From: Cyprinodon diabolis
Taxonomy: Eukaryota > Chordata > Actinopteri > Cyprinodontiformes > Cyprinodontidae
Direction of reading: 5' to 3'
Assembly: GCA_030533445.1 (NCBI GenBank)
Contig: CM060070.1
Span: forward strand, 28,730,501 to 28,794,500
Length of the DNA stretch: 64,000 nucleotides
Of the stretch, positions 43,801 through 55,582 are shown piece after piece (the first letter of the stretch is position 1; each line of letters starts with the position of its first letter). The translations under genes were made by a program, and so were the position numbers. A model generated the notes under the pieces. That model made no database searches and was not told the DNA's origin. It saw only the letters and a list, made by a program, of their open reading frames with translations.

Positions 43801-46800
43801 TTCCCTTAAAAAATAGGTTGAGATCTGGAAAACATCTGCTAAAACAGAGTAGAGCTGCACTTTATCAAGTGACGTTTCAGGCACACATAATTATTCAGAC
43901 CTCTTACTTTGATTAGATCAGTCATACTAGTCATGTTATCACCTTCCAGATATAAAATACTAAGAGCAAAATAAAAGCATAAATTAAATTATTTTTAAAA
44001 TATCTGTATAATTTGTTTTATTAGATTACCATTTTATTATAGAAGCCAAAAACATCTAAACTTTGTATCAGAATATTTCTTGTGCTTTTGGTGCTGAACA
44101 ATGGTTTTCTTGCAACTCAAAAAGGATCCTTAATTCTCCTGCCTGAGCTCTGCATTGGTGTTGACTGCAAGGACATTGCCCAACCTGCTATGACAGTGGC
44201 AACCATATTCATTGGGTTGAGTTTTCCGCCCATTAGTCCTCTCTAATTACCCACAATGATTTCAGTTCACCTGCTTAAACTCTGAAAGGTTTTTCATTCT
44301 TGGATTGAAATAAAGCGGTTTTCCTTTTATAAACAATCTGCTCCTTTAAGCTCTCATTCAGATAGAAGTATAAGACGGTGCATGATGAACTCTGGAAGCA
44401 CAGCAGAGGGCTCCAACAGGTCTTGATAATAAAAAATGTGTTTATCTGTTGGTTGAAAGCCTGATGTTTTCTGACAGTTATGCTGGTCTAACATTTTTGT
44501 TTTGAAATTATGCAAATATGCATTTTCACATCTTTGATCCATGTGGGATTTAGATTGTATGCTGACTCCAGCTAGCTGCGGTCCACCTATGAGTGACTTG
44601 CTGTTAAAATGTTTGCAGAAAGTTTGCATTCTTAGCACGTGAAGTGAGGTGTATCATGTTACAGATCAGGTGTGGCTATTTTGCGGAGTCCCTCCTCACG
44701 TGAAAACAGTTGTGGAGTCACCACTGGAGCTGCTGTTCTTTGTTGCTCCTTCAAAAGAGACTTTTCTTTTCGGTTCTTCACTCCTTCATTATTTTCTTGC
44801 TTGCCCTAAGTAAATCTTTGCCAATATTAATCATGATAGACACCTGATAAATACCAATATAAAATTTTTAATAATTTAGTTAATTCTCGGTACTTTAATC
44901 CAGAACCACAAAGCATTCTGGGGGATGTACACATAGGAAAGGATTTAACCTCAAGCTCTTACAGGCAAACTAAGCAAGGATAGTAGTAGGGCATTACCTA
45001 TTTTTAATGTTGAAATACAGTTAGGTTTACAATAGTAAATTATACACTAGTAATTATTTATATTGATATGAAATTCTTATTTTGTGATACATTTATTGCA
45101 CAGCCCTTCAGTCTTGTCTCAGTAGATTTGCAGATGTGCCAAACTTCTTATTTTTTATGCAGAATTAATCATATCCGGATAACTTGGCTTTGTCATATTT
45201 TTTTAAAGCCAATTTTAGATTAAACAAATCCCAGCAAGGCTTATGAGCTTCTTATTCAGCCTGCTGTGCATTGTGCTTAGTCCTCATTAGGTTTGGATTA
45301 TAAGCATGGTAAATCGTTTTTAATTAATGATTTTTTAATTGTTAATTGTCCTGTTCCTGCCATATCATTTGAAGAAAGTAAGATTAATTGTTTAATCCAC
45401 TTTTCTTGTAATTTCACAGTAGTAGTTTGTTTAAATTAGTGAAATTAACTTATCTGCACTTTTTGTTTGTTTTGCTTTTTTGTTGTATCTTGTTTGAGTA
45501 AGGTATTAATTAAAACTGCTTCTATTTTTTTTCGAAATGCCTCAAAAAGACTGTAACATTATGAAAGCATCACTTTACAGATAAAATGTTGATGCAGTTA
45601 AACTGTCAAAGTTTATAGGGGAATAGAAATAAGACGTATAAACTTATTATTCTGCTTTATCTGTTTTTCCTTATGTCATTTTTTGGAGGCTTGTCCTGTG
45701 ATGCAAGTAAATGTTAACAATTGAAGTGTTTGTCTTGTTGTTTTGAAGGCTTTGACTGAAAATTTGGAGAAAGTTTCTGCACAGCTGGAGGAGGAGCAGA
45801 AAATAGTTTCCAGCTTGGAAGAGGAAGTGTCTGAACTCAAGGTTTCATATTTTTAAAAAGTGAAAATTAAGAACAGACTTAGTCATGGTTCCATCATTGA
45901 AGCATTATAAGAAGCAATTATTTCCTGTTTCTAATCTGAGTGGAGCACTGAGATAATTAAAAGAAAGAAGCATTTCTTTGCGAAACTCTAATTTTTATGT
46001 TTTTTCAAATGCTTATATTGATTGGTTTACACACATAATGATAACAAACATAGATTCTAGCAGCCCTGATTATTAGTTCATTGATTAACAGGATTTTAAT
46101 GACTTTAGGCAAGGTGGCAGAATGTTTAGGTGTTTCTTCCGTTAATTTTGTTCACAGGTAATGAAGTCTTGATTACTGACGCACTTTGTCTTCACTTGAT
46201 TGCAGAATGAAAGATGGATGCTTGATGTCTTTAGCTCTTATGTTATTGGCTCTCTCACATGCTTTAGACGATAATTCAATCTATTTTCATAAAGTTTATC
46301 CAGCTTATACATTTATATTAGAGAGTTGAACTTTCAAAGAGGCCAAGAAAAAAAAACTTCTTTGGTTTATTCAGATGAGCTCAAAGGCCTCATGAATAAG
46401 AACAGGTGTCTGATTATTGTTTTCTTTTTATTTTCTGATATCTACAAAAGGCTGTGAATGAAAAATACTTGCAGCTGATTGGTGAGAAAGATGCTTACAT
46501 CACGCAGGCAGAAGCCACCATCCGTAAGAATGAAGACGAAATTCAGCAACTGAGAAACTCTGTAACCAGGTAAGGCCATTACCCTGAATATGTTTTTAAA
46601 TTCATGACAGAAGAATAACTGATTTTCTTGCTACTCCAGTTCTGAAGAGGCACACTTGGCTGCTCAAACCATATGTGAGGAACTCGAGCAGAAACTTGAA
46701 GCAACAGAGTCTGAGAAACAAAGTCAATATCTGAAGATGGGTGCAGAGATTGAGGACCTCAACAATACGAAGATCAACCTGGAGGAGAGGCTTATTGAGC

Positions 46801-49800
46801 TGATAAAGTAAGACCTTAAACCATCGAGGATGTTTTACTGTTTTTGACAAACTGCGAACGGTTCAGTATGGTCCTCTCGTTTTATTGATTTTTCTAATGA
46901 CTGCATCCTTTAATGATTTAGACAAAATTATTTTAGGTTAATTGACTGCAAACATTATTTAGCCCTCTCCATTTCTTCCTATTAAATACGCTTTTTTATT
47001 AGATGCATAATTTCAAGGTAGGAAAAGAAGCGGAGTTGAAACAATTAACTGGATTAGTTGTGAATAATTAATTATTGAAATAATGAAATTATTCCAGACT
47101 GGAATGTACTGAATTAAAAACAAGACATTTGCTAAAAGAAAAAAACTCTGAGCAATAATTAAGTGAAAACTGTACAGAAAATATGCATTTAAGATTGTGG
47201 TGCTGAAGAGGCGGCAGAGGACAGGATTTGCTATGGAGACGTATGTCTCTAAGTTGAACCCCAGGTGACGGACTATTAAAGCATGCAGTGTTTGAACATA
47301 TAGGATAATTCAACAGCAGTAGCCATCATTTATCCTTGGGGCAACACTAAGATGGTTTTAAGAATAAAAATTTATGAACATTTTTAATTAACTTTTAATT
47401 AACAATTACAAGTCCAAATGTTGAAAAAATGCACGGTAATATGAAAGTAACATCCTATAGATTCAGGTTATTCATTCTAAATGGTAAAAAAATGCAGATT
47501 TTGCAGTTGACTGCACTGAGGCACACTACTGGGGTTCCATGGTTGATGCTGAACATTTATCTTTTAAAATTCAGTATGCTTTATATGACAGGCAATAGAT
47601 GCACTTCTTTATTTGTGACCATTTGCTCTACAAAGTCTGAAAGCGATTAATTGATCGTGAATCATCCAAAAAAAACGAGCTTTTGACAGGTTGATGTTAG
47701 TTGATGTTGAACCTTTTTTTTCTTTTTTTTCTAGCTTCAAATCACTCTTTACTGCACATTTTAAAATTTACACAAATGTTATTATAATATAAAATGTTCA
47801 TTTTCTTGAAAAAATAATGTACTTTGAATTTTCTTTATGCATTTCTTATACTCATAAAATAAGCCTGAATAGTTTTAAGAAATGACTACAGAATGTATTT
47901 TTTTAAATAAATGATAAAATACTGATAGCTTATCAGCTGCAGCCTTAAAAAGAGATTTTTGATCATATTATATTAAGCATTATTATTCAAGTTGTAAAAT
48001 ATGCATTTGAAGCTATCAACTTGTTTTTCACCCCATTTTTAAAGCATCTTTCAATCTATGAAAATGCATCTGGCTGTTTTTTTTGTTTTTGTTTTTTTTT
48101 CCTGAACTACCTAAGGGACAAAGATGCCCTGTGGCAGAAGTCTGATGCTTTGGAGTTTGAGCAGAAACTGCGAGCTGAGGAGCAGTGGTGGTTGGTGGAT
48201 AAGGAGGCCACTCACTGTCTGGGCTGCAATGGTCAGTTCACCTGGTATCTGCGCAGGCATCACTGCAGGTAAATAGGCTTAACAGACACTTCCTGCCCTG
48301 GACACATCATTATTTTTGAGAGTTGATGGAATGCCTAATATGAAAACAATGTATTTTTTCCGCCCTTATTTCTAGACTCTGTGGCCACATCTTCTGCTAT
48401 TACTGCAGTAACAACTTTGTCATGACAAAGCACAGCGGGAAGAAGGAGCGCTGCTGCAGCGACTGCTGCAAACAGCACAGTACAGTGGCGGAGAGGTTCA
48501 CAGAGGCAGATGTGAGTCCTTCAGATACGCAGCCACCCCCAGCCGCTGCTGAACCCCAGCTTCCTCCGCAGCCGCCTCCATACAAGGAGACTTCCGGAGG
48601 AACTGGTGAGAGATGCGTTTAAAAGAAAAATACCTCTCTGCTATTACTTATGAACCTCAAAACTTTGCAGTTCCTAAATAGTGTTAATGGTTTGTTCTTT
48701 GATAATTTGTTGTCAGCTGAAAAAGTTTGGAGCAGAAGTGAAAGGGCTCACTTTTTCACACAAAGAGGAACAGGGATTAAAACCTTTGCCAAATAAATTG
48801 AGCTTCATGCATGAACAGTGAATAAAATATTTGCTTTGCTTTTGTTTTCTACGTTTCAATGTCCAGTAAACAAAAGCGCTGTTTATTTTAATAAGGAACC
48901 AGTGACTTTCAACATGTCTAATTTTCAACAACAATGTGTCTGTTTAAATATACTAAAGTAATACATAAAAAAAAAAAAAAAAATCTCAACCAAATACTTC
49001 AGTTATGTTAGCTATAAACAGGAGTTTTCCGTAAGGGGCCCCATTAGGCTAAATGTTAAATTTCTCTTAAATTTCTTAAAATCTCACACAATCACAAATA
49101 TTCACTTGGTTTACACATTTTGCATTAGTGTTAACCCCTTCGTGGTAGTTCTAGCCATTTTCTTTGAAATGGCAGTGTACAAAAACAGGAAAAAAAGAAT
49201 AAAAGCAAAAAAACAGAATGAAAACACTGTAACATTGTCAACTTAAAAAAAAAAACTTGCAACAATTAAAATTAAAATGGGAATTTAAATTGCATTTGCT
49301 GTGAAAAATCTCAAATCTTTTGTATAGCTGAAAATATGATGCTTTATACTGCTTGGATATCTTGTTTGTTTGTTTTTTTCTCTCTTTACCAGCTTTATGT
49401 GAAATATGCAATGTGTTGGCCCAAGCAATTCCAAAAACAAACAGTAAAAGCTAATTTATAATAAACTACCACAATGCTCTTGGATAAAGAAATGACACAT
49501 TTAATGGTAATGGTATTTTAGAGAATTTAATGGTATATGTAAGAGTTTGATGGCACATGAGAGGGAGGTTAATAGTATGTGTAAAACACTTGTTAAATTA
49601 TTTATATATAGGGAAATATAAGCTTAAATATATACTAGTTTCTTAATAGATCATAACTAAACCCAAAACCGAAATGCTTAACTTAATGGTTTGGAAGATT
49701 TCCCAAGTCAGTTCTCACCTAATAGGATTTAACAATTTTTTTGATAAGCATACAAACAGTTTTTTGTGCAAATTTGATCTTTCAAACTTTCAAAATACAC

Positions 49801-52800
49801 TGATAAATCGTGTGTTAATTGATTCTGATTTAAGGTTAACACAGCAACACGGTTATTACATTAAATTCATGAATTGTCTCTAGTTTCTGAGCCCAGTAGC
49901 AGATCTGACGATGGAGGTTATGACATCATCACAGAAGAGGAGGTGAATGATGTCTACAACAGCGATAGTAACTCTCAGACCACCGGAGGCTCTCTGGAGG
50001 AAGATCAAGAGCGCCAGCATCCAGGAGCACATGAAACGTGAGCATAATATTCCTATAACAGGTTCACAACTCTTGGTTCAACTACTGCTTTTATGCCTAT
50101 AATATGTGAGGGTGTTTCAGATATGCCACTACCCTGCTGGGTAACTAATCAAAAGAGATTTTTAGACAAAATTGTTAAGATTAAACTACAAACAAATTGT
50201 TTGGTTCAATAAATTCATTCACTGCATTCGTTACTAGTTTTTAATTAGGATTGATGGATGCTTTGACATTCAGACAAGTTAGCAGACTGATTAAAAGGCA
50301 ATTTATTTATTTTTATTTATTTAACCTTTATTTTACCAGGAAGTCCCTTGAGATAAAATCTCTTTTTCGAGGGAGACCTGACCTTTATAATAAATGAAAG
50401 CAGGCTAGAGAGTGCAGATTTATCGTTTATTTTGGCCTTGGTACTAATGGCTGTGCTTTCATCTCTCTTCACATAAGATGCACTCTTCCATTTAATTTTG
50501 TTTTGGTGTTTTATAACGATGCTCACCAGATTTGGTCACCGCCTTCTATTAGTTGACTTCCATTTCTCAGATTTTTGTTTATGTATATATAAATTGATGG
50601 ATCGTAATACATTTTTTGGGGGGGATTATTATTATTTTAGCTTGAATACATTTTTGTATTGAAGTATGAGACTTCTATGCACAAGTTATGTGAAACAAGC
50701 TATGTGGGGGTAGAGGGTTATCTTGTGACTCATGTTAGAAGATTAGCTCTGCCTTGAACAAAGCCGCAGAAGAACAGAGATTTTCAGGCACCGATATTAG
50801 CACCCATGGAAAGGGCAGCCAAGTGTTAAACTGTCTCTCTATCGCGGAGAAAGGTTTGTCAAGATAAGAATTCTGACTTATGGTGAAAACTAATAGAGTT
50901 TTGCACACCACAAAACACTAAAAGTATAGTTGAGATTGAGGTTTTTGACCAATCCTTTTTTTGTACAAAAATGTTAAGCTTATCGCTTCCTAAGAAGCCA
51001 AAAGAAAAGGATTTTTATGGCCTTATCTAAATTTGAATGTTTCTTTTAAGTCTCTGTCACAAAACTGAGAGGAAACCATTTTAGTGATCTATCTTATTCA
51101 GCAGCATCAAACATCCTCAGAGAGGGAGAGACTTCAGAAATAAAGAGAAGGCCTTTATTGAGGAAGGAGTCAAAATCTTGTTGCACATCTTTTTGTGGAT
51201 GTTTGCTTCTCGCAGCCATCTTTTTGTTCTTCCTCCTGGCACTGGTGTTGTGGATGGTCTCCATTATGGATTGAGACAGAACCGGGTTGGTAATGCATAG
51301 AGGAAGGCGCCAATTGGGTTCACTTCCATGTTGTATTTAAGAAGCTATTCTTTTCTACGGAGCCCCTCTGATGACATGGTCAAAAAAATGTTTTAATTGT
51401 GGCCACGAAGTAGTATTTCGTGCGCACGAAGTAGTATTTCGTGCGCACGAAGTAGTATTTCGTGGGCACGAAGTAGTATTTCGTGGCCACGCAATAAGTA
51501 TAACGTGCGCACGAAATACTATTTCGTGGCCACGCAATAAGTTTAACGTGCGCAAGAAATACTTATTAATAATATTATCATTCCTGGACAACTGGGTAAG
51601 CAAATCGAGCGCGCCTTCTCTAAGGTCTAAGGCGCGCTCGATTTGCTTACCCAGTCGGTCTCCGCCAGTCACGTGACATTTGTTGCTAAGACGCCATTTT
51701 AGGTGGAAAAGGCGTAGTGTAAACAACCGCAGCATAGCTAAACGAAGGATTAAAGGCCTGTTTACATAGCTGCCTGTCCAGGATAAGTCATTACAGTTAA
51801 CATATGCCTGAAAACAGGGGCGGATTTATTTATATTATTAAGTATTTCGTGCGCACGTTAAACTTATTGCGTGGCCACGAAGTAGTATTTCGTGCGCACG
51901 TTATACTTATTGCGTGGCCACGAAACACTACTTCGTGCGCACGAAATACTACTTCGTGGCCACAATTAAACATTTTTTTTGACCATGTCATCAGAGGGGC
52001 TCCGTACTTTTCTATGTATCAGAGAGACTCTAAACACTTCACAATCCACTCAGTCATGCAAGGTTCATTTATATAATCACTTAATTTAATGAAATACTGC
52101 ATTCACATCGTTAATTCCACTCAATCAAAACTCATTTAGACTGATTTCAAAGCTGAATGGCTTTCTGAATTAAACAAAAAATAAACAACCACAATGAAAT
52201 GTTTTCCTCAGTTTAATGTAAGAGAAACATCCACACCTGCTGTTTGCTGTTCAGACAGAAAAGTGGGTGATACCAAAGCAACTAGACTTCATGTTTTAAG
52301 ATCCCTGACTGTTACCTGCATGGATACGTTTGACTTGATTAGATTTCTGATCCTGAAAGAAAGTTTGTGGAAGATATCGGCCTTCTTTATTGGACTGCCT
52401 ACTCTAGTTTATTTGACTGACAAGTACAGGGTTATAGGAGACTGGGGTATTAAGCTCTATTGTAAGAGTATGTGTGAAACTGACCGAATCAAAAGTACAA
52501 GTTGGAAAAAAAGAGTGTGACGTGATCATATCATGCTGCAGCATATTGATTCAGGTTTATACAGATTCTTTCAAATTGGGCCCAGTTCTGACCCAGTGTG
52601 CCATTGGACAGAGCTAAGTAGCGCAGATAAAACATGCCTCAGTTGATTGGTTTTTCAATCTGTTTGTTTCTACCCGTTCCCAGTCAGATGAGATCCTGCA
52701 GCAGTCATCATCCAAGAACAAGGCTTTTAATTAGTGTTATCAACACGCATCCCCTGTTTTATCAGGCTGAATCAAATCAAGTGGATTGTTATATATTTCT

Positions 52801-55530
52801 ACTCGCTGCCGTTTGCTCTGCTGTTGTAAGCAAGATGTCAGCCAGCTTGGTGCTTGTTTGTTGTTTTAAGGTACTTTCCTCCTTCTCCACAGACTGTAGG
52901 ATTTTTATTTGGAAGGGAGAAGTACTTAGTTGCACTTTTTAACTTTTATCCTTTCAAATAGTCATTTGTTGCCGTAGAAACTGCTCTATAAGGTTTGCGA
53001 ACTACATTCTAAACATTTATAAAGCAAATATGATAGAACTAAATGAGGGATCACTCTCAGGATATCACGCTGCTAACTGGTGTTGCTCTCCATTTTTTCA
53101 TCTATTTAACATCTCTTTTACAAAGTCCTCAATGCACCACCATGTTTGTTCTGATAGAGAGAATCTCTGACGGGGACCTTGATGATGTGGGTAAAAGTGC
53201 GACTGTGAATATAAGAATAGCAAAGAGTAATTTGTAGAAAAGATTGAATTGTTTCCATTTTGATGTCATTGCATCCTATATTTTGTGTTAAAAGTACATT
53301 TGAATACATTTCAGTTATTCATTTGAATGTTTCTGTTAACGAGGATGGAATGACTCTTCAACCAACAGCTTGATGGATTTAGTCAACTTGGTGCAAAGAC
53401 CTGAACTCTATGGATTAAAAAAAAAAAAAAAAATCCAAATGCTATAACCAACTAAAACGTACACTGAGCCTCCTATTAGTATTTTGATTATAGATTCTAA
53501 AGAAGCCACATGCTGTTTGTTGTTATCTATGATGTCCCGACATTAATCTTGGACCGACCATTCTTATCATTGGTAAATTGGTTGCCTTCCTTGTTTGGGC
53601 CCAGCTTTTAAATCTACTTTGTACACTACCGTGAGATTTGAGGCTTGGGGGCATTTTACATGTCGATTCCAAGCACACAACAAAACACTGTTTAATGTGT
53701 TGAATGAATAACAGCTATTAATGAAAAGCGCCAGTAAAAGCAGGAACTTGTTAGTGGTGACAAACATTATTTTCCTTACACCTTTTGGGGGAAAAAAAAA
53801 AACAATATTGGTGGATGTGAGTGCACATGTTTAAGGCCTGGATGCATGTTTTTAAATGGAATAAAATCTTAAACCATTTTGAAGTTTGACTAAAATTATT
53901 TAAAGCTCAAATGTTCATGATCAGGGTTTGTGCATTTTTAAAAGGAATTATAAAAAGCATATAGTTGGCAGCATGAAGAATATTTAATACTTTCCTGAAA
54001 GTTAAGCCTAAATGTGCCACAGCTGCATGCTTATCTTTAATTAAAATTAATTAATTGGTCTAAAATATGCAAAAAAGTTCCACTTACCCACTGAAATTCA
54101 TATGTTTATTGTGCAATTAAATTCCTAGTCATAAGACTCATGCCTAAGTGATTTCTTTAACAGTCTGCTGAAAGCTGCAGTCACTCCTGTTTCAGGGATG
54201 TCAGTTTGCTCCATTTCTATTGTGTTTAAGCAGAGGTCCTGGAGATGTGACCCCTGGTGAAGATGGTGTCCCCACAGTTCAAGATGCAGAGATTAATCTC
54301 CTCAGATCAGGGGAAGTCACGTGAGTATTAATGTTTGATCTGCTTCACATTTGTGGAGTTGGTTATTTTGGGGCGGTTAATTCTTTAATGAGTCCTAAAA
54401 TGTGAACTCTTACAGAGCCACTGTCCCTCTGAGCATTGATGGCATTTCACAGTTTGGTGACGGCTCCAGGGAGCTCTTTATCAAGTCCAGCTGCTATAGT
54501 ACCATTGATGTAACTGTGACAGAATGTGGGACGAGTATTGGCTGGATGTTCTCCTCCGAGCCCAAGAGTATCTCCTTCAGTGTGGTTTACCGGGAATCCA
54601 GTGAAACTGAGGTGGAACAGTCAAAGGTAGACCTGCTGCTTCATCTTAGTTTTTGTTAAATTACAGGAAGTGCTCCTTCTGCTTTCACCTGGGTCCTTAA
54701 AATGTGCAGCACAGATGTCTGGACTTTTGACATCTCTGTATTGTTGCGCCTTCACAGCTGTCTTTTTTTTTTTTTTTTTTTTTTTAGCTCAGAAATAGCA
54801 ACTGTCAAAGGCAGAGCTGTTACATATTCTTTTAAATGCTTTAAATGGCTAAATAAGACTTAAAGGTGGAAAATTCACAGCATTTTTTCAGAGGGGGAAG
54901 TTGTTTACAGAAACTGCTGACTGAAATTGAGAATACCTTCTACAGAGACTCGAGTAATTTTGTTTTCAGTCATACAGGCAGAGGTAAACAGCCTCAGAGT
55001 GATGGTATCAACAGTCTGCATAGAAATGTTAGTTTATTTTATCTTATATCTCATTTATTCCCAAGATCTCACCTGTATGTAATATTTTCTCTGTAAGAGT
55101 TATATTTATCACAAGATTGCAAGATTTGGTGACTGGTATGTTAAAGAGGCGGTTAGAAAGTGTTGTTTGACCCTCCATTGAAAGTGATGTGTTCTGAACT
55201 GAGATAGTGATTGAGTTATGTTTCTGTTCTGCTCTCAGGTTCTGATTTCTCTGACTCGTTGCAATTCCCATAAGGAGACAGTTCAGGGACAACTGAAAGC
55301 GCGACACCCAGGCCTCTACACACTCATCTTTGACAATTCCTTCTCCAGGTATGCAGCTGGTATCATCCCAAAACAGTAACTGGCTTAATGAGGAAATAGG
55401 AGCCTCAGTGGCATAAATGCTTCATTTGCACTAGATGCTCCATATTGAATAGCAATTGTTAAGGTCCTGGAGGCAATGCTTCATTCTCAATTGAACTGAT
55501 ATGCAGTCATTGTTAGAAATGAACTTTATC

Positions 55531-55582
<52 letters not shown>

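Noticed and set aside
51355..52076. Frames of 90-126 codons on both strands with repeated RNTTSC-like peptides
   Set aside because: They are produced by the fold-back's palindromic repeats, not by a gene.
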